DNA from: Ceratopteris richardii
Taxonomy: Eukaryota > Streptophyta > Polypodiopsida > Polypodiales > Pteridaceae
NCBI GenBank assembly: GCA_020310875.1
Contig: CM035407.1
Location: 222,111,996-222,175,995, forward strand
DNA length: 64,000 bases
Direction: 5' to 3'
Under the pieces are notes generated by a model. That model saw only the letters and a list, made by a program, of their open reading frames with translations. It was not told the origin of the DNA and ran no database searches. The position numbers and the translations under genes are program-made. Numbering within the stretch: position 1 is the stretch's first letter; each line of letters begins with the position of its first letter. Below are positions 45,664 to 54,686 of this stretch, piece by piece.

Positions 45664-46479
45664 ATAGAATGACGTTGCTGGACGCAACAATAGACATATT
45701 ACAGAAATAGCAAGAGCCTTGATGGCTGAGAAGAATATGCCTCATTGTTATTGGGCAGAAGTCGTGCATACTGCTGTATACATTATGAACAGAAATCCGA
45801 CTGTTGCTGTACATCAAGTTACACATGAAGAGAAGTTTACAGGTAAAAAGCCAAACTAATCACATCTGAAAGTTTTTGGCTATAATGCATATGTACATGT
45901 CCTAGATGAATTGAGAACGAAGCTTGATCCAAAAGCAGAAAAGTGTGTCTTCATTGGATACTCCCTTAAGCAAAAGGGATATAAATGTTATAACCCACTC
46001 ACACGACAGGTAAAGGTGAGTAGACATGTGGTATTCGATGAAATGTCAAGCTTCTATGCAGATGCCAAAGAAGGACTGAATCTTGAACCAAATGACAAAG
46101 AAAATGCTGAAAAATCAGCAGAATCTCAAGTTTTGAGTGGACTGGATGCACCACCAAGCAATATTTCCAACTCAAATCCATGGAGTGGAAGATTGCGTGT
46201 AAATTTCAATCCAGCAAATTCATCAAATACATCCAAGAAAGGTAAAGAAAAGCTTTCTACAGGTCATAAAACATGTGCAGGTTTTGAAGATGTTGATGGA
46301 GATTCAAGTGGTTCACAAAAGAGTCTTGATGAGAAACTTGGACTGCCCTCTGTGAAGACTCCAAGAGTAAGAAGGGCACATGCAGATGATACAAGGAGAA
46401 GTGACCCAAGACCAAGAAAATCTGGGAGGATGCAGAATTCAGTGCAACGATTGACGTATGATAGTTATATGGCTCTTCA
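45664..46479 (+). pseudogene. copia F integrase end and linker
   Basis: Right after the TAG the third catalytic site reads N-D-V-A-G-R-N-N, where copia integrases have N-G-V-A-E-R; the Glu is Gly. A second stop lies in K-P-N-(stop)-S-H-L-K-V-F-G (about 45,858). The linker 45,911-46,470 carries C-V-F-I-G-Y-S and V-V-F-D-E, typical of copia between IN and RT. Confidence 0.85.
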
Positions 46480-48580
46480 TTGTACCTACATGACAAAGGT
46501 ATACAAGATGTCGAACCGTCTTGCTTTGAAGATGCAATCGGAATTGCAGATTGGGAAAAAGCTATGGATGAGGAGATGGCTGCACTTTATGGAAATGACA
46601 CATGGAAGCGGGTTCCATTGCCGCAAGGAAAAAAACCCATAGGCTGCAAATGGGTTTACAAGGTAAAGCATAATGGTGATGGTAGCATAAGCAGATATAA
46701 AGCACGATTGGTAGCTAAAGGATATGCAGAGACATATGGCATTGATTATGAGGAAACATTTAGCCCCGTAGCTAAAATGTCTACTATCAAAACACTTGTT
46801 GCATTAGCTACAACAAAAGGATGGACTTTGCATCAGATGGATGTGAAGAATGCTTTCCTACATGGTGAGTTATAGGAAGAAGTATGTATGGACCAGCCAC
46901 AAGGATATGAAGACTCAAAGCATCCAGAATATGTTTGCAGGTTGCAAAAGGCTTTGTATGGGCTGAAGCAAGCCCCTCGTGCATGGCATGCAAGGATTGC
47001 TGATTACTTAACCAGCATTGGGTTTTCTGTGTGATGCATATCACTCACTATATGCAAGGAAGGCTGATGATGGCATCACCATTGTGGCTATTTATGTTGA
47101 TGACCTGATTGTAGGTGGTGATAATGAAGGAAGCATCAAAGAGGTAAAGCAACTTCTTATGCAAGAATTTGACATGAAAGATCTTGGTGTGCTGCGGTAT
47201 TTCTTGAGCATTAAGTTTATACATACAAAAATAGGTATATGGATGTTGCAAAGGCAATATGCCTTGAATATGCTGCAAAAGTATGGTGTAATAAAGTAAG
47301 TCTATGATCTAAGGCTCTGGCCGGTTTAGACAGATCTGAAAACGGACACCGTTTGGTCACTCGTCTGTAGGACCAAAGATCTCAAGAATAGACTCAAGCA
47401 TAAGTTCATGTGCTCTCATATTCAAGTAATCCACCTAGCCTAATGGTTAAGTCTCATGGTTGTGAAGGAGGAGGTCTTGGGTTCAACTCCCATGGGGAGC
47501 ATGGGGAGAGAGTTTTGCCCAAGGATCTCTAGAGCCTTCTAACTCAAGTTAAGGTGAGTTAACTTGAGTCCAGGGAGACTTAACTCAAGAGGTGAGTACA
47601 ACAACCACTAGTGGACTCTAGTGGAAGGAGTGGAGGAGATTGCACATGCACTTGTGGACTCTAGTTACATTTCTGGTCCTCGTTGATTCGAGCAGCTATA
47701 TATACAGGCATAAGGTTGGGAGGAGAGTCATCTCTCTAGCATGTGGTGGTCGCTATATTCATTTTCTTACATATGGTATGGCTGATTGTAAGCCGATTTC
47801 TATGCCAGTAGATCAGAATTTGAAGTTGGATACTACATCAGGTGAAGCATTGGAAAATGCTACTATGTACAGAAAAATTGTGGGAAGTCTTATATATCTC
47901 ACAATTACAAGGCCTGATCTAAGTAATATTGTTGGACTTGAAAGTCAGTTTATGCAGGTTCCTAGGAAGCCACATTTGGATGCTCTGAGGCACACTCTAC
48001 GTTATGTGAGTGCTACTTTGGATTATGCATTGTTTTATGAGGTTGGTGTGGATTTGTAGGTTTATGGATACATCGATGGATCTACTAGTGGTTTTCTATT
48101 CTCACTTGGGAGTGCAGCTGTTACATGGAGCAACAAGAAGCAACCCATTGTTGCTTTGTCGAATACAGAGGCTGAGTATAGAGGTGCTGCAATGGAAGCA
48201 TGTGAGGCATCATGGCTAGAAATGCTACATGCATACAAGTGGGAAAGCCTATCACTATTTATTGTGATAATCTTAACAGCATACGGTTAGCATGGAATCC
48301 TGTTTTCCATGCTAGAACAAATCACATCGAGGCACATTATCACTTCATCAGAGAGAATATATTAGCAGGTGATATTGATCTTGTTTATGTAAGAACAGAT
48401 GAGCAGGTTGCTGATATTTTCACCAAAGCACTTGGAGCTGAGAAGTTGAAGAAGTTACGGGAGATGCTTGGATTACGGGATATGGTGTTGAGCTTGAGGG
48501 GGAGTGTTGAGATATCAAGCTCTGTTGGAAAACAATGTCCCATGGTCAAAGGGTCAAGATATCAATATCCCATGCTCAAA
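46480..48580 (+). pseudogene. copia F RT-RNase H, split by a solo LTR
   Basis: RT: W-V-Y-K-V-K-H-N (46,649), L-V-A-K-G-Y-A-E, M-D-V-K-N-A-F-L (46,840), a TAG at 46,873, [10 protein letters not shown], a frameshift near 47,030, then an intact Y-V-D-D (47,093). The frame is cut at 47,287 by the solo LTR and resumes at 47,777 (M-A-D-C-K-P). RNase H shows N-T-E-A-E-Y-R and H-I-E-A-H-Y-H-F, but the D-A-D-W block is partly deleted. It ends T-K-A-L-G, followed by the purine tract. Confidence 0.86.
47287..47771 (+). repeat. Solo LTR of the miniature element in copia F RT
   Basis: The 485-bp LTR starts TGTAATAAAGTAAG and ends ...CTTACA. It is flanked by tatgg on both sides (47,282-47,286 and 47,772-47,776). 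It matches the LTRs at 11.23-12.42 kb along its length, including the A/B boxes, the hairpin and the TATA box. It lacks the second copy of a ~57-bp block (ccactagtggactctagtgg...) that is doubled in the 11-12 kb LTRs. Without the LTR and one tatgg, the RT frame is continuous. Confidence 0.9.
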
Positions 48581-48974
48581 TAGTCCATCTTGCTCAGAAT
48601 AGCATAGGATGTATAGCTAATCTTTTTAGTCCTTATACAAGCAATCGGCATTGGTGCGTTGGCTAAAAGAAAACACTCCCAACTTAGTGACCCTAGTTCG
48701 AGTCCTATAGCTGACAGCGCGTTTGCGAAAACTTTTATTTGGCAAGTTTTTAATAACATGCTTTCCTAATAAAGCACGCAGCGACGACGGATTCGGGAGG
48801 GAAACAACATTCGCATGAGTTATGATTTACTCAAGTGCTTTTGTATGTGCTTTTGGAGGACAACTAACTACTATATAAGAAGAGCCATAGGCTCATTGTA
48901 TTCATCTGTTGGCATCATATGGTAAGAAGCCAAGTATGAGCATGCATGCGGATCTAGCACTAAGGCAACCTATT
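48505..48974 (+). repeat. 3' LTR of copia F
   Basis: It begins TGTTGAGATATC after the purine tract. A TATA box, tatataag, lies at 48,872-48,879. The 3' end is not defined because the inverted-repeat LTR begins near 48,975. A tRNA-like block sits inside it. Confidence 0.65.
48640..48730 (+). ncRNA. tRNA-derived SINE-like fragment in LTR of F
   Basis: A-box-like tggtgcgttggctaaaag (48,652) and B-box-like agttcgagtcc (48,695) are 43 bp apart. The A-box region resembles that at 8,673 (tggcgtgttggctaag), so the two may be the same SINE family. No T-run terminator is obvious; the copy is probably partial. Confidence 0.45.
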
Positions 48975-50063
48975 AAAATTCTTCCAAACCTTACATCATT
49001 TTAAAAGTGATTCTCATCACTAGAAACCCTTGTAAATACCATTTCATCTTTTTGTATCTCCATTTTGTACAAGCCCAGGAGTCCTCGAGCTTGGGGAGCC
49101 TTAGAAGTAGTTGCCTACCAATTTTCATATTTTTTAGATCTCATTTGAGCCCTCAAATAAGCCATGGAACCTAATTTTTAACTAGGCCGGACACTAGGTC
49201 TGGACAGGGCCAAAGCTAGTCAAAAACTATAAATAGAGCTAGAGAGCTCATTTTTGAGGCTAGCTTCTTGTAGTTTTGAGCTTGTATGAGAACTTGGTTG
49301 TAATAGAAGTGATTGCATTGTCTTACTCTCTTTGTTCTTGCTGTGTGTGCGCATGTGTGTATGTGTGTGCATGTTGGTGTGCTTCTCACTCACACATTTG
49401 TGCCTTCACTTGCTCGAGGTCTTCATACCATCCTCCTGTCTTCCCGGATTGACATTAAAGGAGGTGCTACTCATCACTGAGCTACACCAAATTTTGGCAC
49501 CATTGCCGAGGAATCGAGCTTTGAGGACGATCGTGTGATGGTAAGACGTATGTAGCTCAGTGATGAGTAGCACCTCCTTTAATGTCAATCCGGGAAGACG
49601 TGAGGATGGTATGAAGACCTCGAGCAAGTGGCGGTACAAGTGCGTGAGTGAGAAGCACACAATCATGCACACACATACACACACACGCGCACACACGGCA
49701 AGACAAAGAGTGAGAATCAATGGAGTTCTTAGATTACTTTCAAAAAGCTCTTACAAGTTTGTTTCAATTACAATCTAACCTCAAAAATGAGCTCTCTAGC
49801 TCTTTTTATAGTTTTTGACTAGGTTTTGGCCCTGTCCAGACCTAGTGTCCGGCCTAGTTAAAAATTAGGTTCCAGGGCCAATTTGAGGGCTTAAACGGAG
49901 TCTAAAAAATACGAAAATTGATATGTAGGTACTTCTAAGGCTCCTCAAGCTCAAGGACTCCTTGGCTTGCACAAAATGGAGCTACAAAAATATGAAATGG
50001 TATTTACAATGATTGTTAGTGATAAGAATCACTGTTAAAAGATGTTGATTTGGAAAAAATTTG
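48975..50063. repeat. Large inverted repeat of two gypsy LTRs
   Basis: The left arm (about 48,975-49,486) and right arm (49,551-50,063) are reverse complements with scattered differences, separated by 64 bp. Each arm is an LTR ending in ...CTGAGCTACA at the centre. The left arm is a plus-strand LTR followed by a primer site; the right arm is the 3' LTR of minus-strand gypsy copy 2. TATA boxes lie at 49,228-49,236 (plus) and 49,803-49,810 (minus). Transcripts across it would form a hairpin of about 500 bp. Confidence 0.9.
49495..49512 (+). promoter_or_regulatory. Primer-binding site, Asp tRNA type
   Basis: tggcaccattgccgagga differs at three positions from tggcgccgttgccgggga, the complement of the plant Asp tRNA 3' end and the known primer site of Tat/Athila-type gypsy elements. 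All three changes are G to A, two of them at CpG sites. It lies 8 bp after the left-arm LTR. Confidence 0.8.
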
Positions 50064-50184
50064 AAGGGCCTATCTGCCAGATTTGCGTCGACTGCTTTGT
50101 CTACTTACTCCTTCACCTTGTTCTGGCTCTCTCCGCTGGCTTCCTTGTCTAGTCGGTCCTTGGGTGCCCATACTGCTCTCAACA
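49551..50184 (-). repeat. 3' LTR of gypsy copy 2 (candidate full extent)
   Basis: On the minus strand a strong purine tract (gagagaggggggg, 50,185-50,198) precedes TGTTGAGAGC at 50,184, a likely LTR start. The LTR ends ...GCTACA at 49,551, giving 634 bp. The stop of ORF2 at 50,070 would then fall about 115 bp inside the LTR. Homology with the left arm extends only to about 50,063, so the alternative is a 513-bp LTR starting there. Confidence 0.55.
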
Positions 50185-51827
50185 CCCCCCCCTCTCTCGC
50201 GTCTGTCGTCCCTGACAGACCCTTGTTGCTGGGAGTGTTGGATGTAATATTCCACAACCTGAGTGGCAAGCTGATGTTCTTGTATGCGTAGTCCTCTGGC
50301 CAAATCTGTAATCATACGATCCCAATCAAGTGGTCCTGGAATGTCCGGATGTGGCAGACGTAACTGATCTGCATGGATCGCTTGTTCTACTGCGAATAGG
50401 TGTAGCAAATGTGTGGGTCTGGGAATGAAAATTTCCGAATGATATTCCCAGAATCCCGTAGATAACATTTCCTCAAATGTCTGCTTGAAGCATGCGGGTA
50501 AGTACTTTATTCGTGCATGCCAAGCAAAGATTATAGTGACCGAGGGGGTCTGGCTCATGTCGTAGACTAAATCCTTGTTACCTTGAGAGAATCCAGGGGC
50601 AGAGATGTATGGAGCTTGTACATTCCGGAAAGTTTTGAAAACAATGGTCATGAGCTCGAATATCTTCATACACATTTTTGCCGCTATGTCGGGTACATTA
50701 TTTAGACGTGTAGACCAGTGCCGAATTGTTGATATCATGTAGGCTACGGTTGGGGTCCCTCGAGGTGGAGCAAAATATGGGTAGTTAATCCAAGCCGAGC
50801 ACTCTTTATTGTTGCGTACCTTGATTGCAAATGCTTGCCAGGATCTACGACGTACCACTGGACAATAGCATGGATTATACTTGATATATAGTGGCATGGT
50901 TGCCCAGGTACTCATCATCTCTGGGTAATCGGTGAGTAGACGTGCACGCCAATTAGGTTGGAAGATTGAGCCAGCACGTGCATCTGTCGGTAAATCCCCT
51001 ATCTCAAATTGAGTGGCGAATGTGGGCTCCTTCCCCGTATGTCTTTTGACTTCTGCATTATAATCATGTAGTAAGACAAAATAAGGCATGTATTGCGACT
51101 CTGATGTTGTGATTAACCGTTGATGGGATAAATTTTGAAAGTAGGAAGACCGAAGGACAGTTTCTTCCAGATTTGTGAGAGATTGCATTTGCACGGCCAC
51201 ACGATCATCATGTGTCTTACCCACTTTCTCGACCCTTTTGACCCAATCTGGAACTTGAATTTCTAATGTGTCTTGTCCTTCTTCTGTAGTTCGACCACCA
51301 GGCGTCGGCATAGGCTCGTATGGCTCTTCATAGCTGTCATCGACGGGGATTTCCACTACTGTTTCAGGTTCTGGTTCTTCAATGGGCGAGGGTGGCCTTT
51401 CATATGGTAGGAGGCGTGCTTGGAGTTCTGCCACCTGTTTCCGGAGGGTCTCTACTTCTTCTGTAGAGTGTTGCAAGATTGCCGGCTCCTGTTGAGCTGT
51501 GGGGACACTGGCTATCTGTTTCTTTAGATCTGCACATTCAGTCTCTAGTTTTTCATATGACTCCAAGAAATTTGCATGCTCCTCAAGTAAGATGCGAATG
51601 TCTTCCGATGGGACTGCTCTATATCTGGTAGGGCTAATGGTTGCTCCTACGGTTCCTTCCATAGCCGCTTCAAATTTGTCTTGGTTTTGTTGTTGAAGTC
51701 GTTTGTTCTCTTCTAGTGCTGCGGCCATATGCTTCCTTAATAGCCCAATGTTGCGTCTGAGTGTAGCGTTAGAGATCATTTGCGCTTGAAGCACTGTTTC
51801 TAGTTCCTTGACTGCTTGGTCATCCAC
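50070..51827 (-). CDS. ORF2 C-terminal part: coiled coil plus unknown domain
   Basis: The frame is open for 585 codons and in phase with the ORF ending at 51,879; only one TAG (51,879-51,881) separates them, so the first codons here are not a true start. Residues 1-50 and 65-150 are coiled coil (L-E-T-V-L-Q-A-Q and similar heptads). An acidic/Pro hinge (about 150-195) follows, then a ~300-residue globular region rich in Tyr/Trp/Phe (Y-M-P-Y-F-V-L-L-H-D-Y, P-L-Y-I-K-Y-N-P-C-Y-C). A basic Arg/Gln/Gly tail ends at the stop. There is no membrane segment or signal peptide. No family is recognised; a structural or particle-related role is possible. Confidence 0.75.
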   Translation of the reverse strand: MDDQAVKELETVLQAQMISNATLRRNIGLLRKHMAAALEENKRLQQQNQDKFEAAMEGTVGATISPTRYRAVPSEDIRILLEEHANFLESYEKLETECADLKKQIASVPTAQQEPAILQHSTEEVETLRKQVAELQARLLPYERPPSPIEEPEPETVVEIPVDDSYEEPYEPMPTPGGRTTEEGQDTLEIQVPDWVKRVEKVGKTHDDRVAVQMQSLTNLEETVLRSSYFQNLSHQRLITTSESQYMPYFVLLHDYNAEVKRHTGKEPTFATQFEIGDLPTDARAGSIFQPNWRARLLTDYPEMMSTWATMPLYIKYNPCYCPVVRRRSWQAFAIKVRNNKECSAWINYPYFAPPRGTPTVAYMISTIRHWSTRLNNVPDIAAKMCMKIFELMTIVFKTFRNVQAPYISAPGFSQGNKDLVYDMSQTPSVTIIFAWHARIKYLPACFKQTFEEMLSTGFWEYHSEIFIPRPTHLLHLFAVEQAIHADQLRLPHPDIPGPLDWDRMITDLARGLRIQEHQLATQVVEYYIQHSQQQGSVRDDRRERGGGVESSMGTQGPTRQGSQRREPEQGEGVSRQSSRRKSGR

Positions 51828-51878
51828 TGTTGATGCCTTTGATTCCAGTTCGGAGTGTGCCTGCTGTAAGGTGGTATG

Positions 51879-54464
51879 CTAGGTTAGGAGCGTTTGGTAG
51901 TCAGCTTCAAGAGTGTTGACCCTAGCTTGCAGACGTTGAGATTCTGCCTGGAGGGCCGTAGTGCGTTCTTCCAATTGATGGTACTCTTGTTGTAGTTGAT
52001 GTGCACACTGAAGTAAGGTGTTGAACGTGCTATTTACATTATGAGATGCAAGGGGAAAAGTTTGAAGTGCAGGGGAGGTGGGATTGGGTAGGGGGGTAGT
52101 GAATGCTGTGTGTGCCAATGATGTGAGTGGTGAGGTGGGGGGCAAGGGAGGGGAAGATGGTGGAATCGTGGGGAGAGGTGCTGTGGTTGGTGAAATGTCC
52201 ATTGGGTCAGACACGGTGGTGTGTACAGGGGCTACCATGTAGGTGGGTATGGTAGGTGAAGTGAGTGTGGTGTTCGTGTAAATTGATGTCGTTGCGAACA
52301 TCGGAGAAATGTGCCTCGGAAACATTGGAGAGCGGATGAACTGCTCCACAAAGGGCGGGTATTGGGGTGGCGCGGTTCGGTTGAAAGAGGTGTAGGGGCC
52401 AGATGGGAAGTAAGGGTCATGGAATGGAGGTACCCGTATTGGGGGATAGGTCGGGAAACACAGGGTGCCTTCTGTGGGTGCTGGGTTTCCAACTACACTT
52501 GGAATTATGGGATGGCCAGTCATGGGTTCAGAGGATAGACGGGACAAAGTGTACAAGGGATTGGTGACGAAGGAGAAGAGGGTGTCTTGTGAGGTGGGTT
52601 CTCGAAATGAGAATGATTTGAATGAGGATGGGTTATAAGTGAAGGTAGAGGTGACGACTGTCGTTTCTTCCATGGTGGGAGGTGGTGGTGGGGGTGGAGA
52701 AGGTGGTGATGGAGGATGCTGGGGTGAGATGGGTGATGTCTGAACGAAGGTTTCGGCAGAGAGGTCAGTGGTGGTTGTGGGGGTGGCTGTTGTCTCAATG
52801 GGTACTTCATGTTCTGTGACGGGTATCCTGATAGTCTTACCTGCTCGTGGTAACGTGTCAACTCTGCGTTTGTCATACCTTACGGACTGGCGGACTGCAG
52901 TGTGAACAGCCTCTGGAACTCCTAAAGATTCTGACACTAATTTGAGGGTGTCAATGAAATGTTGGTCCACCCCTTCGTCTGATAGCATTTCTTGCATCAA
53001 AGCTTGACCGGATACAAGAGAGAGTTGATGCCTGTCTTGTACTGCTTTGATTGTGTCGTATAACCTTCGTAGTTGAGCTGTATATGCTGGTGCACCTACA
53101 AGTTCTGGCACTTCTTGTTGCTCCTCTTGATGCTCTTGATCGTAATCCTCCTCATCATCCTCCTGTTCTTCATCTCCGTCATCCTCTGCATCCACTTCAA
53201 CAGGTGTGACAGGTGCCTGGGAGGTTGTGGCCTGCGTTTGCACGTTTTCCGCTTGTTGTGCCTCTTCTGCCTCCAACTCTACATCTTGTAATAATTGCTC
53301 GAAATCTTTATTAGTGAGTTCTTCCAAAGGTGCACCACTAGGAAATTCAAGATCGGTTGGGATGGGAGGGAATATCAAGGTGGAGCCATCGGTGCTGCGT
53401 CTTGGAAGTCGGAGTGTGAATTGTCGGACTCTTCGGGGTGGAGGGGTGACGTCTGGTGTTAGGGTGGCTCCACGTGGTTGAGCACATGGGACTTGGACAG
53501 TGCCTCTCATCTTCTTAGAAGGGGGTCCAGTGGATGTCCTGCCTCTAAACTGCTCTACCCGATTCCACATTAGGGCCCGTTGGATCGGAATGTCATAAGC
53601 CAAACACCTATAAATGATTCTTGTCAGAGCACAGCAACCATATAAAACCTGTTTCCACGGCCATCGTTTGTGAGCTAGGTGTATCTGATCAATTATCCAG
53701 TGGGGTAAGTTGATGGTGAGGCTCTGTGTCTCTGCCAGATACAAGCTAAACCAAATCTTTTTGGGCGGCATGGTGAATCTATCTTGTGCCGGGAAAGCAA
53801 AATGTTGCATGCACATGCGAAGGTGTATTGCAATATTAGGCGTCATGGACACCATGTCCTTGAGTTTGGTGAGACTTCGATTCTTCATGTAATCCGGTAC
53901 TAGGGTTTCCTTCTCTGTAGGAATATGCATTCCGCGCATATCTAGAGCCTCTCTCACCAAATTGTTTGATAGCCTGAACCTCTTGAGCTCATTCCCCTTT
54001 GTCAGAGATGGAATCACAAATGAGCTTGCACCTTTTGGGTTCTGGTTTGGAGTCAAGGTGTTGATGAGATAGTAGCATCGCATGAAGTCAGGTTTTGGGA
54101 GTCGTGCACTGAAATAGGCACTCAATCCTGCCTTTTCCCATATCGGACGTAGACCTTCTGCATTTTGTAATTTCTCAAATTCTCTTGTAAAGAAATGGTA
54201 TCTGCCTTGCTTCCCATTGAAGTCCAACTCTGATTCCCATAGGTACGTTCCTTCACCCAAGGGTCCTGCCACCTCGGTAAACCAGTGGGAAGTCTTTCCC
54301 ACGGGCATGGTGTGGCCACGCGGAGGGTCCGCAATAGGTATGATTTTGACGGCCTGCAATTCTTCTGGTCTTTCATTTGTCTCAGGCAAAACGGGTAAAC
54401 TGTCTAAGTCCACCACTTGCGGGCTTGTTTCTGTGTGAGAGCTAGTTCCTGCTGCCTCAGCCAT
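51879..54464 (-). CDS. ORF2 N-terminal part: plant-transposon-type domain, acidic and proline-rich regions
   Basis: It starts at a real ATG (54,464) in good context (aacATGgct), 222 bp after the pol stop. Residues about 60-310 form a globular domain (V-R-E-A-L-D-M-R-G, F-P-A-Q-D-R-F-T-M-P-P-K-K-I-W) that resembles the putative plant transposon protein domain found in Athila-like elements (by eye). Residues about 400-460 are Glu/Asp/Gln-rich; 560-810 are Pro/Thr/Ser-rich with P9 at about 600; 815-861 is coiled coil continuing past the TAG into the next frame. Copy 1 has a matching decayed ORF. A splice acceptor (ttctcacag, ending 54,487) could give a separate mRNA (inference). Confidence 0.78.
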   Translation of the reverse strand: MAEAAGTSSHTETSPQVVDLDSLPVLPETNERPEELQAVKIIPIADPPRGHTMPVGKTSHWFTEVAGPLGEGTYLWESELDFNGKQGRYHFFTREFEKLQNAEGLRPIWEKAGLSAYFSARLPKPDFMRCYYLINTLTPNQNPKGASSFVIPSLTKGNELKRFRLSNNLVREALDMRGMHIPTEKETLVPDYMKNRSLTKLKDMVSMTPNIAIHLRMCMQHFAFPAQDRFTMPPKKIWFSLYLAETQSLTINLPHWIIDQIHLAHKRWPWKQVLYGCCALTRIIYRCLAYDIPIQRALMWNRVEQFRGRTSTGPPSKKMRGTVQVPCAQPRGATLTPDVTPPPRRVRQFTLRLPRRSTDGSTLIFPPIPTDLEFPSGAPLEELTNKDFEQLLQDVELEAEEAQQAENVQTQATTSQAPVTPVEVDAEDDGDEEQEDDEEDYDQEHQEEQQEVPELVGAPAYTAQLRRLYDTIKAVQDRHQLSLVSGQALMQEMLSDEGVDQHFIDTLKLVSESLGVPEAVHTAVRQSVRYDKRRVDTLPRAGKTIRIPVTEHEVPIETTATPTTTTDLSAETFVQTSPISPQHPPSPPSPPPPPPPTMEETTVVTSTFTYNPSSFKSFSFREPTSQDTLFSFVTNPLYTLSRLSSEPMTGHPIIPSVVGNPAPTEGTLCFPTYPPIRVPPFHDPYFPSGPYTSFNRTAPPQYPPFVEQFIRSPMFPRHISPMFATTSIYTNTTLTSPTIPTYMVAPVHTTVSDPMDISPTTAPLPTIPPSSPPLPPTSPLTSLAHTAFTTPLPNPTSPALQTFPLASHNVNSTFNTLLQCAHQLQQEYHQLEERTTALQAESQRLQARVNTLEADYQTLLT

Positions 54465-54686
54465 GTTGAAAACTTCGCAGCTGGTTCTGTGAGAATATAT
54501 GAATAAACGTTAACATTGCAATGGACACAAAAATGACACGGTGTCCCCTGTTACAACATTAACTTAAAGTTCGGGAGTGGTTAGAGGTTAATAGGTGCTC
54601 GGTGCTAGTGTGTGTAGTTAGGAATTGGGTAGGCCTACGAGCTAAGCGGAATGATGTGAAGTGAGAGTGAAGCGGTTAGTAGGTGG
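54465..54686 (-). other. Spacer between pol and ORF2
   Basis: 222 bp without a coding signal. On the minus strand a pyrimidine stretch and cag at 54,487-54,489 lie 23 bp before the ORF2 ATG and could be a splice acceptor or part of a leader. Confidence 0.5.

Larger units (their letters stand above)
44398..48974 (+). mobile_element. copia element F, 5' truncated
   Basis: Gag end, protease, integrase, RT and RNase H run in copia order, then a purine tract (gagggggag, 48,496-48,504) and a 3' LTR starting TGTTGAGATATC at 48,505. The 5' LTR and gag start are missing, replaced by element E. A solo LTR of the miniature family sits inside RT. Stops and a changed integrase residue show that it is dead. 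Confidence 0.88.

Noticed and set aside
52232..53481. Plus- and minus-strand frames overlapping the proline-rich part of ORF2
   Set aside because: They are shadow frames kept open by GC-rich, low-complexity coding sequence; only the ORF2 frame is matched in copy 1.
50070..54464. Envelope gene of an endogenous-retrovirus-like gypsy element
   Set aside because: The position fits, but no signal peptide, membrane helix or cleavage site is seen in either half.
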